Shown here: positions 7,393 to 14,267 of the stretch, in pieces
Layout: each line of letters opens with the position of its first letter
Numbering within the stretch: position 1 is the first letter of the stretch
Program-made: the position numbers and the translations under genes
Notes under the pieces: generated by a model
The model's input: only the letters and a program-made list of their open reading frames with translations
The model's database searches: none
Told to the model about the DNA's origin: nothing
Origin: Candidatus Vogelbacteria bacterium
GTDB taxonomy: Bacteria; Patescibacteriota; Minisyncoccia; Phycocordibacterales; XYD1-FULL-46-19
NCBI GenBank assembly: GCA_903825615.1
Contig: CAIKBK010000006.1
Coordinates: 1-17,874, forward strand
Reading direction: 5' to 3'
DNA length: 17,874 nt

Positions 7393-8280
7393 ATGAAATT
7401 TGCTTTCTTTGGAACCGATGAATTTAGCGTTAAGGTTTTAGACACTCTAAAAGAGGCTGGGCTTTTGCCAGCGTTAATTATTACCGTACCCGACCAGCCC
7501 AAGGGACGCAAAATGGTTATTACTCCCCCACCCGCTAAGATTTGGGCGGAAGCAAATGGAATTGAGTTTATTCAACCTGTTAGTTTGAAAAATTTAGAGG
7601 AAGAAAAATTAAAGCCAGTTTGGGATTTCTTCTTAGTTGCTTCTTACGGCAAACTCATCCCTCAAGATATTCTAGCTATCCCCAGCCATGGCACGCTTAA
7701 TATCCACCCCTCACTTTTGCCTAAATATCGCGGACCATCACCGCTTGAGACGGCTATCCTAAATGGCGACGAAGAAACTGGCGTAACGATTATGCTGGTT
7801 GATGCCCTAATGGATCACGGTCCGATCCTCGCAACCGAAAAAATAAAATTGGCTGATCAATATAATTTTTCCCAACTGCGCGACAAGTTAGCCGAAATGG
7901 GAGCTAAACTTGTTGTCAAAATTTTACCAGATTATCTCGCCAGCCAGCCTGCGCGGGCAAGTAAAATTACACCCCAAGCTCAAGATCATAGCCAAGCGAC
8001 CCTGACTAAAAAATTCACCAAAGAAGACGGCTTCATTGACCAAGAAACACCTGTCCTTGCTCGCTATCGAAAAATATTGGCGCTTAATCCTTGGCCCGGC
8101 ACTTATCTTGATTACCCCGGTCCTAAGGGTAAAATTCGTCTAATAATCAAACAGGCCCATCTTGTCCCGCCAGAGCGGGATAAAGAAGAAGATAAACTTG
8201 TTTATGATCGCGTTGTCCCCGAAGGGGGCAAGGAAATGGACTGGAAATCTTTCCTGAACGGGCTACACTCGTCTAAATAA
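7393..8280 (+). CDS. fmt: Methionyl-tRNA formyltransferase
   Basis: Fmt formylates Met on initiator tRNA, the step that deformylase later reverses. This 295-residue protein has the N-terminal formyltransferase fold with FFGTDEFSV, DQPKGR (34-39), the catalytic set N103 and H105 (LNIHPSLLPKYRG) and D141 (MDHGPIL), then a shorter C-terminal domain with NPWPGTYLDYP. The product is slightly short for the family (about 310-315). Residues 258-263 (VPPERD) are encoded by a GC-rich palindrome at 8165-8180 that looks inserted. The gene begins one base after the def stop and overlaps the convergent hpf gene by 18 bp. Confidence 0.93.
   Translation: MKFAFFGTDEFSVKVLDTLKEAGLLPALIITVPDQPKGRKMVITPPPAKIWAEANGIEFIQPVSLKNLEEEKLKPVWDFFLVASYGKLIPQDILAIPSHGTLNIHPSLLPKYRGPSPLETAILNGDEETGVTIMLVDALMDHGPILATEKIKLADQYNFSQLRDKLAEMGAKLVVKILPDYLASQPARASKITPQAQDHSQATLTKKFTKEDGFIDQETPVLARYRKILALNPWPGTYLDYPGPKGKIRLIIKQAHLVPPERDKEEDKLVYDRVVPEGGKEMDWKSFLNGLHSSK
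8165..8180. repeat. Short GC-rich palindrome inside fmt
   Basis: TCCCGC-CAGA-GCGGGA gives 6-bp arms with a 4-nt loop, read through in frame as part of VPPERD. It has the same design as the enolase palindrome at 10260-10283: GC-rich arms with a 4-nt centre. Confidence 0.6.
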
Positions 8281-8619
8281 GCCTTTAATCAACCGACTCC
8301 CTCGCCTAAATAAAGTATTTTTCTTTTTTTCGGTTTTGCGAATTTCTTCAGCTATTCCATCTTTCATCTTATCAATGGCAGCATAAAGATCGGACTCTTC
8401 AGCGACATGACGAACAATTTTCCCCATCGTATGAAGATTGATCTCACTAAAAAACCATTCCCCGGTCTTATGGTGTTGTGTCCGCTTGCCGATCTCCACA
8501 TCGGCGTAAGCGGCTGGATCATGAATTAATAATTTTTCGAGCATCGCCACCTTATCATTAACGTAAGAACTAAGAGCAGAGGTGAGTTCTATCCCAGTGG
8601 CCTTGATATTAATTCGCAT
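8263..8619 (-). CDS. hpf: Short ribosome hibernation promoting factor (HPF/RaiA family)
   Basis: Family proteins bind the decoding region of idle 30S subunits and protect or dimerise ribosomes in stationary cells. The 118-residue length matches the short HPF/YfiA form, without the C-terminal dimerisation domain of long HPF. Family features are the opening MRINIKATGIELTSALSSYV, the ADVEIGKRTQHHKTGEWF strand pair and the DLYAAIDKMKDGIAEEIRK helix. A basic tail follows (KKKNTLFRRGSRLIKGLFRR). It starts 32 nt after the SIMPL gene on the same strand, so the two are probably one transcript. Its 3' end overlaps fmt by 18 bp. Confidence 0.88.
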   Translation of the reverse strand: MRINIKATGIELTSALSSYVNDKVAMLEKLLIHDPAAYADVEIGKRTQHHKTGEWFFSEINLHTMGKIVRHVAEESDLYAAIDKMKDGIAEEIRKTEKKKNTLFRRGSRLIKGLFRRV

Positions 8620-8651
8620 ATTTTTATTTGCTTATTTAGTTGCTTTTTAAT

Positions 8652-9428
8652 TTATTTGATTCCATAACGAAGAGTAACCGAGGCCGTGAGATCCTGAGAG
8701 CCCGGTTCAACCACTGGGGCAGGAGCGAGAGAGACCTTGGCCATAGCCAAATCAGATTCGCCTCCTCCCCCCATACCGTAGTAAGGCATCGGATAAGGAT
8801 TATTATTATCTTCAATTGAGAGAAGACGACCAAGACGGAAGCCGGCAGTCGAAGCAATCGCTTTAGCCTTAAGTTGAGCTTTTTTTATCGCCTCACCCTT
8901 AACTTGGCCGAGAAGACTGTCCATATCATCAAAGGTAAAATTTAATTGCGAAACGCTATTGGCACCATTTTTTACGACCGCCTGCAAAATTTTCCCAGTA
9001 ATCTTGAAATCACGAATTTTAACTGTCGCATTTTGTCTCACGGTATAGCCAACAATCGTCGGCGGCGGGCAAATCTCACCACCCTGACAAACGGAATATT
9101 GATAACGTGGATCAAGACCATAGTCCGTTGTTTTAATATCCTTAGCCTCAATTTTTTGACTCTTAAGGTAATCAATAATCTTGTTCATCTTGGCAGTATT
9201 TTGTTCTTGCAACTTAGCAACATCGGTACCGCCTTCGGTCACAACCCCAAAACTAAGTTCCGCAATATCGGGTACGGCGTTAACCTTAGCTTCACCAGTA
9301 ACACTAAAACTGCGCAACATCATCGAGTCAGAATAAGTTTGAGCATAAGAATAAGCCGCATAGGCCACAACAAGCAAAGCGATAACAAGAGAACCATATA
9401 ATACCTTTTTTAGTATGTCTTCGTTCAT
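8652..9428 (-). CDS. SIMPL-domain (DUF541) membrane-anchored protein
   Basis: A single hydrophobic helix (about residues 8-29) anchors or exports a 258-residue chain. The rest matches the SIMPL/DUF541 (YggE-like) pattern: SVTGEAKVNAVPDIAELSFG (41-60), a middle part with long helices (NTAKMNKIIDYLKSQKIEAKDI), GYTVRQNATVKIRD, and a C-terminal half with IKKAQLKAKAIASTAGFRLG and ASVTLRYGI. Family members sit in the periplasm or outside the membrane and have been linked to stress tolerance; the molecular function is unknown. The Gly- and Pro-rich NPYPMPYYGMGGGGE segment is typical of the variable loop. It is divergent from eno with a well-formed promoter, and its leader of about 40 nt contains a perfect 13-bp palindrome. 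Confidence 0.85.
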   Translation of the reverse strand: MNEDILKKVLYGSLVIALLVVAYAAYSYAQTYSDSMMLRSFSVTGEAKVNAVPDIAELSFGVVTEGGTDVAKLQEQNTAKMNKIIDYLKSQKIEAKDIKTTDYGLDPRYQYSVCQGGEICPPPTIVGYTVRQNATVKIRDFKITGKILQAVVKNGANSVSQLNFTFDDMDSLLGQVKGEAIKKAQLKAKAIASTAGFRLGRLLSIEDNNNPYPMPYYGMGGGGESDLAMAKVSLAPAPVVEPGSQDLTASVTLRYGIK

Positions 9429-9441
9429 ATATTTTTCTTGT

Positions 9442-9454
9442 CCCGTTTAACGGG
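9442..9454. repeat. Palindrome in the leader of the SIMPL gene
   Basis: CCCGTT-T-AACGGG is a perfect 13-bp palindrome within the leader, 14 nt before the start codon. It could be an operator, an RNA hairpin near the ribosome site, or another member of the dispersed palindromes seen in fmt and eno. Confidence 0.5.
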
Positions 9455-9475
9455 TTTAAACTAATAATTAACCTA

Positions 9476-9504
9476 ATTATAGGCTAATTTAAGAAACGAG
9501 GCAA
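9476..9504 (-). promoter_or_regulatory. Promoter of the SIMPL-hpf pair
   Basis: TTGCCT (9504-9499), a 17-nt spacer and a consensus TATAAT (9481-9476) on the minus strand. The ATG at 9428 is 47 nt past the -10, so this transcript has a real leader, unlike its divergent neighbour eno. Confidence 0.65.
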
Positions 9505-9510
9505 AGTGGT

Positions 9511-9539
9511 TTGTAACCCAAGGAAATTTGAGCTAAAAT
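9511..9539 (+). promoter_or_regulatory. Enolase promoter
   Basis: TTGTAA (9511-9516), 17 nt, then TAAAAT (9534-9539). The ATG at 9546 begins 6 nt after the -10, predicting a leaderless mRNA. Confidence 0.6.
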
Positions 9540-9545
9540 TAGGCT

Positions 9546-10835
9546 ATGATTAAGATCAAAAATATTCAAGCTCGAGAAATTTTAGACTCCCGTGGCAACC
9601 CCACAGTAGAGGTAGATTTAACAGCCGAAAATACGGTCGGCGAAAAAGCTACTGGCCGAGCCACTGTCCCCTCTGGCGCCTCGACTGGGACGCATGAGGC
9701 TTTAGAATTGCGCGATGGCGATAAAACTCGTTACGACGGTAAAGGCGTGCTAACGGTCGTTGCTAATGTCGAAGGTGAGATTAGTCAACAATTGATTGAT
9801 CATGACTACGATCAAACATCGCTTGATCAAGAGCTTCTCGAGCTTGACGGGACAATAAACAAGAGTCATTTGGGCGCCAATGCCCTCTTGGGAGTATCGC
9901 TGGCTTTTGCCCACACCTCGGCTCAAATTCAAAATAAAGAATTGTTTGAAACTTTCTCCCCTTTTTCTAAAAAATTACCCCTGCCAATGTTTAATATTTT
10001 AAACGGAGGTAAACATGCTCTCGGTTCAACCGATATTCAAGAATTTATGGTTATCCCAGTTGGTGCACCCTCATTTAAAGAAGCCTTGCGCTGGGGCGAC
10101 GAAACTTACCAAGCACTCAAAAAAATATTACTAGAAAAAAAGCTGAGTACCAATGTTGGTGATGAAGGTGGTTTTGCCCCAGCTCTCACTAGAAATATTG
10201 ACGCCCTAGATCTGATTGTCGAGGCAATTAAACAAGCTGGTTATACGCCAGGTCGATCAAACCTGCCTGCCGACAGGCAGGTTGCCATTGCTTTAGATGT
10301 AGCAGCAAGTGAATTAAAATTAGGTGATAATTATGAGTTTAAAAAAGGTTTGCCTAGTGGTAACGAAAACAAACAAGTCTTAACTAGCGCCGAATTAATA
10401 AATAGCTATGAAGAGTTAGTGGCTAAATATCCTATCATATCAATTGAGGACGGTTTAAGTGAGGATGACTGGAAGGGCTGGCAAGAATTAACAGCGCGTC
10501 TCGGTAATAAAATTAATATTGTCGGTGACGATTTATTTGTCACCAATCTTGATCGCCTCCATAAGGGCATTGATAAAAAAGTGGCCAATGCCATTATTAT
10601 CAAACCCAATCAAATCGGCACACTGACTGAAACTTTGGCTGTAATTAAATTGGCTCAATCCGCCAACTACAAAATAATTGTCTCACACCGCTCAGGCGAA
10701 ACAGAAGATACCACCATTGCCGACCTCGCGGTCGGTGTCTCGGCTGAATTTATAAAATCCGGTGCTCCCGCCCGTTCCGAACGCTTGGCCAAATATAATC
10801 GCCTCCTAGAGATTGAAGAGAAAATGAAAACCTAA
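9546..10835 (+). CDS. eno: Enolase
   Basis: Enolase converts 2-phosphoglycerate to phosphoenolpyruvate in lower glycolysis. The 429-residue sequence is of normal length and strongly conserved. It has [12 protein letters not shown] at the N-terminus, H157 before TDIQEFM, catalytic E207 in [10 protein letters not shown], metal ligands D251, E301 (SIEDGL) and D328 (VGDDLF), catalytic K353 (IKPNQIGT) and SHRSGETED (380-388). Residues 239-246 (NLPADRQV) are encoded exactly by a perfect 24-bp palindrome in a loop where relatives have almost nothing between the AGYxPG turn and the ALDVAASE strand. The protein probably tolerates this as a surface loop. It overlaps the stop of the convergent phosphoglycerate mutase by 4 bp, placing successive glycolytic enzymes side by side. 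Confidence 0.97.
   Translation: MIKIKNIQAREILDSRGNPTVEVDLTAENTVGEKATGRATVPSGASTGTHEALELRDGDKTRYDGKGVLTVVANVEGEISQQLIDHDYDQTSLDQELLELDGTINKSHLGANALLGVSLAFAHTSAQIQNKELFETFSPFSKKLPLPMFNILNGGKHALGSTDIQEFMVIPVGAPSFKEALRWGDETYQALKKILLEKKLSTNVGDEGGFAPALTRNIDALDLIVEAIKQAGYTPGRSNLPADRQVAIALDVAASELKLGDNYEFKKGLPSGNENKQVLTSAELINSYEELVAKYPIISIEDGLSEDDWKGWQELTARLGNKINIVGDDLFVTNLDRLHKGIDKKVANAIIIKPNQIGTLTETLAVIKLAQSANYKIIVSHRSGETEDTTIADLAVGVSAEFIKSGAPARSERLAKYNRLLEIEEKMKT
10260..10283. repeat. In-frame palindromic insert in enolase
   Basis: Arms AACCTGCCTG (10260-10269) and CAGGCAGGTT (10274-10283) are perfect complements around CCGA. The 24 bp start on a codon boundary and encode 8 residues (N239-V246). 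Palindromes of the CCTGCC-type are, to my recollection, abundant dispersed repeats in some CPR genomes. Confidence 0.75.
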
Positions 10836-11482
10836 CAAACTTCTTTGTTTTTGACTTTCAAATTTTCGTCCAAATCGTAAATGGTCATCCCGCCAAAGGG
10901 AATCTCATAATTAATGATTTCTTCGTTTGGGATATTCTCAATATATTTAGCCAAGGCGCGCAAGCTGTTATGGCTCGCCACGACTAAAACATTTTTCCCA
11001 GCCTTGAGTTCTGGTTCTATGAAATTTTGGTAAAACGGCACAGCCCGATCACAGACATCTTTCAAACTTTCTCCTTCTGGTGGTGGGACATCCCACGCGC
11101 GACGCCACTGATAGGTTCTTTCCTCGCCAAATTCTTTTTTGACCTCACCCTTATTCATTCCCTCTAAGAGACCATAGCTACGTTCATTTAGAGTATCAGT
11201 AATATAAACTGGTAAAGAATTTGTGGCTAAGTCAGCTTTTTCAGCTGGAGCTAAAAAAAATGCCTTTTTACCTAAATTCTCTAAAACGAGAAAGGTTGTG
11301 TTTTTATTACGTGATAGAGGCGATGTAAAAACTTCATCAATTTTTTCGCCAGACATTTTTTGAGCAGTGCTTGGTGCACTTTCAACCCCTTCGGCCGACA
11401 ACGGCACATCGGTCCAACCGCTAAAAAGATTCTCTTTGTTCCACTGTGACTGTAGATGTCGCAATAAAATTAATTTAGCCAT
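10832..11482 (-). CDS. gpmA: 2,3-bisphosphoglycerate-dependent phosphoglycerate mutase, altered motifs
   Basis: This 216-residue protein has the dPGM layout: QSQWN (11-15), [20 protein letters not shown], the catalytic acid region [15 protein letters not shown] (E100), [15 protein letters not shown] and SLRAL. It should interconvert 3- and 2-phosphoglycerate, feeding the enolase next to it. Two motifs deviate. The phosphohistidine signature RHG is RHL (H9 kept, Gly changed to Leu). The second His region, normally AHGNSLRA, reads ASHNSLRA, so H171 sits where Gly is expected. Whether H171 can fill the role is uncertain. Its start lies 23 nt beyond the uppP stop, so the two may be co-transcribed. 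Confidence 0.85.
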   Translation of the reverse strand: MAKLILLRHLQSQWNKENLFSGWTDVPLSAEGVESAPSTAQKMSGEKIDEVFTSPLSRNKNTTFLVLENLGKKAFFLAPAEKADLATNSLPVYITDTLNERSYGLLEGMNKGEVKKEFGEERTYQWRRAWDVPPPEGESLKDVCDRAVPFYQNFIEPELKAGKNVLVVASHNSLRALAKYIENIPNEEIINYEIPFGGMTIYDLDENLKVKNKEVC

Positions 11483-11505
11483 ATAAAATAAATCATAACA
11501 CTTTT

Positions 11506-12279
11506 CTAACTGAGGATAAAGAGGGTAAAGATGATGGCGACGATAATACGATAAATACCAAAAGCAATAAAATTATTGGTACGAATATAAGCTAAGAAAG
11601 TTTTGACAGCGAGAAGGGCAACCAAAAAAGAAACCGAGAAACCAACAAGAAGAAGGCCGAACTCCGAGGTCGTAAAATTGGGCGACGATTTAAGCACATC
11701 TAAGCCAGTGGCAGCGAGCATAGTTGGCACCGCCAGCAAAAAGGAAAACTCCACTATTGTCTCGCGCTTGATTCCCAAAGCGAGACCACCAACAATTGTT
11801 GCCGCTGAACGCGAGACCCCAGGGATCATCGCTATTGATTGGCAGAGACCCAAAACTACCGCCTGCCCATAAGAAATTTTTTCGATCTCGCCCAAGTGGC
11901 CATCTTTTTCTTTATGCCATAATTCGAAAATTATTAAAATTAAGCCACCTAAAAAAAGGCTGGCAATAACAAGCCCTAGATTGTCCAAAAAATAAGTTTT
12001 AATAATCTTATAAAAGACTAGGCCAATAATCGCGGTGGGGATAAAAGCTATTATTACCCGCTTCATTACCTCCCTATTGACCAATAACTGTCGCCAGTAC
12101 AAGGCAACAATGGCGCCAATCGCTCCTAGTTGTATAATTATTTCAAAACTTTTCAAGAATTCGGTTGATGGCAGTTTGAGAAGAGCCGAGGTCAAAATCA
12201 GATGCCCAGTTGACGAGATCGGGAGAAATTCGGTTAGCCCCTCTACCACCCCAAGAACAATTGATGTTATAATAGTCAT
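11506..12279 (-). CDS. uppP: Undecaprenyl-diphosphate phosphatase (BacA/UppP)
   Basis: UppP dephosphorylates undecaprenyl diphosphate to recycle the lipid carrier for peptidoglycan and other surface polymers; overexpression gives bacitracin resistance. The 257-residue protein is strongly hydrophobic with about eight membrane segments. It carries both signature regions: VEGLTEFLPISSTGHL (12-27, with E13, E17 and H26) and PGVSRSAAT (153-161, with catalytic-region R157). The length matches the family. It reads toward gpmA, 23 nt away, and is divergent from the heptad-repeat gene with only 27 bp between start codons, so their control regions must overlap into coding sequence. Confidence 0.94.
   Translation of the reverse strand: MTIITSIVLGVVEGLTEFLPISSTGHLILTSALLKLPSTEFLKSFEIIIQLGAIGAIVALYWRQLLVNREVMKRVIIAFIPTAIIGLVFYKIIKTYFLDNLGLVIASLFLGGLILIIFELWHKEKDGHLGEIEKISYGQAVVLGLCQSIAMIPGVSRSAATIVGGLALGIKRETIVEFSFLLAVPTMLAATGLDVLKSSPNFTTSEFGLLLVGFSVSFLVALLAVKTFLAYIRTNNFIAFGIYRIIVAIIFTLFILS
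12265..12273 (+). promoter_or_regulatory. Extended -10 upstream of the heptad-repeat gene
   Basis: TGT-TATAAT is a consensus extended -10, lying inside the first codons of the divergent uppP gene. No good -35 is visible. The start codon of the repeat gene is 33 nt further on. Confidence 0.4.
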
Positions 12280-12306
12280 AACTTTAACAGCTTAACATAA
12301 ATTATT

Positions 12307-12879
12307 ATGAGTATTCAAAGAATTAATCCAAAGATAAAAGAAAACACTGAAAATGTGGAAAATATCCACAATGCCGTTTGGGGCGACTTCGCCAACCTTC
12401 GAGGCGATGTATCCAAAATTTATGGTGATGTTACCCTGCATCGCATTAATGGCAACACGAGCAAAATTAGCGGAAACATTGCGGGCATTTTCGGTACCGT
12501 CTCTAATATCTCAGGCGATGTATCTAATATTCGCGGTAATGTTACTCACCTGACTGGCGATGTTTCTAATATCTCAGGCGATGTATCCGGGCTCTATGGT
12601 AACGTAACCAATATCCGTGGCGAGGTGACTAATATCCGTGGCGACGTGACCAAGATTCTTGGTAACGTCAGCGATCTAATTGGCGATGTTTCTAGTATTC
12701 AAGGTGAGGTTACAAATATTTCTGGCAATGTGACAAATCTCTCCGGTGATGTTGCTCGCCTGCGAGGCAATGTAACAAATCTCTCCGGCAATGCCTCTGG
12801 TTTAGAGGGTGAAGTTACCGGTGTTGAAGGTGATGTAACTGGCCTAGTCGGTAAAGTTGACGATTTACTTACCAAATAA
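12307..12879 (+). CDS. Heptad-repeat protein (G-[DNE]-V-[TS]-x-[IL]-x)n
   Basis: I do not recognise a characterised function. After a 25-residue charged N-terminus (ending ENIHNAVW), residues 26-188 are 23 units of seven residues, each beginning with Gly. The typical unit is G-D/N/E-V-T/S-x-I/L-x; examples are GDVSNIS, GNVTNIR and GEVTNIS. Only one break is seen, two extra residues (I47-N48) before unit 4. Hydrophobic residues recur at unit positions 3 and 6, giving a 3-4 spacing. The near-invariant Gly and beta-branched Val/Thr argue for a beta-solenoid or extended fibre over an alpha coiled coil. There is no signal peptide, membrane segment or Cys. Similar repeats occur, by recall, in uncharacterised microbial and phage proteins. 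It overlaps the convergent DUF457-like gene by 11 bp. Confidence 0.8.
   Translation: MSIQRINPKIKENTENVENIHNAVWGDFANLRGDVSKIYGDVTLHRINGNTSKISGNIAGIFGTVSNISGDVSNIRGNVTHLTGDVSNISGDVSGLYGNVTNIRGEVTNIRGDVTKILGNVSDLIGDVSSIQGEVTNISGNVTNLSGDVARLRGNVTNLSGNASGLEGEVTGVEGDVTGLVGKVDDLLTK
12382..12870 (+). repeat. 23 tandem 21-bp coding repeats
   Basis: The DNA under the heptads repeats every 21 bp, commonly beginning GGCGATGT, GGTAATGTT or GGCGAGGT. Units differ at many third positions, so the array is old or selected at the protein level rather than newly expanded. A few neighbours are close to identical, for example the ACTAATATCCGTGGCGA units near 12600-12650. Confidence 0.85.
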
Positions 12880-13375
12880 AAAACGACCAAGCTCCCAGGA
12901 AAAGACAAAACATAATAAATAAACAATAAAGAAAGACCCCTAAAACTGGGTTGTAGATTTTATATGAGGTATGAAAAAGAAAATGCGTCCTCTGAAGAGA
13001 CAAGAGTGGTTCTTTACGGTACTTCATATAAGCAAATTGTAGAGCATCTGGGGCAATTCCCCCGATAGCTCCAAAGACGATAGGCCAAAAAGAGACCCCG
13101 CCACCGATAGTAAAAAAGATGATGGACAGAATAATCCCTAGGAGAGCATCAAAACCCATTTTGACTAGGTCAAAATAAAAATCTGGCCCAATAACCAAAT
13201 CATTATTAAGTGGGTAGACTTCATCAAGACGAGCTGATTTTAGGCGATAATCCCAGTGTGGGATAAGGTCAATAAAAAAGTGACTAAGGAACCCTGCCAC
13301 AAAAGCCGTAAACGGATTTAGCTTAAAAAAAGAAGCAATAGCTGCGCCAGCAACGGCATGAGGGGTTAAAACCAT
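12869..13375 (-). CDS. DUF457-like membrane-bound hydrolase family protein
   Basis: The 168-residue protein has about four hydrophobic segments and the pattern of the membrane-bound metal-dependent hydrolase family (YdjM/DUF457-like). It opens with TPHAVAGAAIA, then has FVAGFLSHFFIDLIPHWDY, with paired His residues and an Asp that could bind metal. A later IAPDALQF segment and RTHFLFH add further polar residues in hydrophobic surroundings. Enzymatic activity in this family is poorly established and the substrate is unknown. It starts one base after the lysozyme-like gene upstream and closes the long minus-strand run. Its end overlaps the heptad-repeat gene by 11 bp. Confidence 0.6.
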   Translation of the reverse strand: MVLTPHAVAGAAIASFFKLNPFTAFVAGFLSHFFIDLIPHWDYRLKSARLDEVYPLNNDLVIGPDFYFDLVKMGFDALLGIILSIIFFTIGGGVSFWPIVFGAIGGIAPDALQFAYMKYRKEPLLSLQRTHFLFHTSYKIYNPVLGVFLYCLFIMFCLFLGAWSFFIW

Positions 13376-13376
13376 A

Positions 13377-14261
13377 TTATTGCCAAGGGAAATAATCTAA
13401 TAATTCACTCGAGTAATAGAATTGGAAGGCTAAACTGCCAAAACTATATTCCTGCCCACCCACCTCAATCAGAGCGCCCCCGACTTGAGGAAGGGCCTTG
13501 GGTACCGACTTAGCAAAACCTAAATTGAATAGGGTGGCTAAAATTTCTGGTCGGTCATTTATATTATAGCCAGCTAACTGCCACTCGGCCATTATTTGCT
13601 TAAGATAAAGAGCGGTATAAAGATAGGAGTAATAATGATTATGTTGGTCAACAAGGCGATTAAAACGCTCGTTATCAGGTTCGGTCGTTTTAAAATCTAA
13701 AATATTTTCATAGGCCGGTCCGAGATAGAAAGATGAGGTCTTAGCCTTAAGGTTAGCTTCCACCTGCTTCGCTGTCTCCTCCTTCATTCCCATAACACCC
13801 CAAGAGAACTTACTCTGTACGCCAAGAATCTTAAGTGGTTGGAAAATTTGTTTGTAAACTTCACGTTCAGAAGTGTAAAGTCTTAATTGCTCCCCCACCA
13901 GCATCGAGACCAAGAGTCGCGCCGGAACCCCCGTCTCTTCACTAACCTTTTTGATCTGAGCTTGATCTTTAACAATCGCTTCTTTAAGCACCGCCCAATC
14001 TGTGGCTCTTAGCCAATCATAAGATGACTTATCAAATCTCCGGCAATTCTCAATAAAAATGGCCTGGGCCGAATTTGATTCCTCGTTCTGCCTAATTTGA
14101 CCTATGACTTCATTAAAATAACGATCATTATAATCCACCACCCCAGAAGTGTTTGTCCAGCCAAAACGCAAAGCAAAAAAACCCCCAACCAAAATAAAAC
14201 CAATTAAGGCAAAAAGATAAACTATAAGCCAAGCCGTTTGGCGTAAAATTCTTAGAAACAT
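13377..14261 (-). CDS. Membrane-anchored protein with a lysozyme-like domain (tentative)
   Basis: A single N-terminal helix (about 10-32) anchors a 294-residue chain. The segment KKVSEETGVPARLLVSMLVGEQLRLYTSE (about 104-132), followed by FSWGVMGMKEETAKQVE, resembles the core of lytic transglycosylase-like folds. In those folds a helix carries the catalytic Glu (here E124) and a later S-x-G-x-M/Q-G segment lines the cleft. The C-terminal part (ILATLFNLGFAKSVPK, then GGQEYSFGSLAFQFYYSSE) recalls the DUF1402-type continuation, from memory. If right, it would cut or sense peptidoglycan outside the membrane. The neighbour 6 nt upstream encodes a CAP-domain secreted protein. The family placement is an inference from motif shape. 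Confidence 0.5.
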   Translation of the reverse strand: MFLRILRQTAWLIVYLFALIGFILVGGFFALRFGWTNTSGVVDYNDRYFNEVIGQIRQNEESNSAQAIFIENCRRFDKSSYDWLRATDWAVLKEAIVKDQAQIKKVSEETGVPARLLVSMLVGEQLRLYTSEREVYKQIFQPLKILGVQSKFSWGVMGMKEETAKQVEANLKAKTSSFYLGPAYENILDFKTTEPDNERFNRLVDQHNHYYSYLYTALYLKQIMAEWQLAGYNINDRPEILATLFNLGFAKSVPKALPQVGGALIEVGGQEYSFGSLAFQFYYSSELLDYFPWQ

Positions 14262-14267
14262 AAAAAA

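Noticed and set aside
12307..12879. The 21-bp array as a CRISPR or non-coding minisatellite
   Set aside because: There are no spacers, the reading frame is open throughout and variation is concentrated at third positions, so it is coding repeat DNA.
12699..12926. Minus-strand Pro/Ser/Thr-rich frame opposite the repeat gene
   Set aside because: It is the complement shadow of the Gly-Asp-Val heptads, with no independent support.
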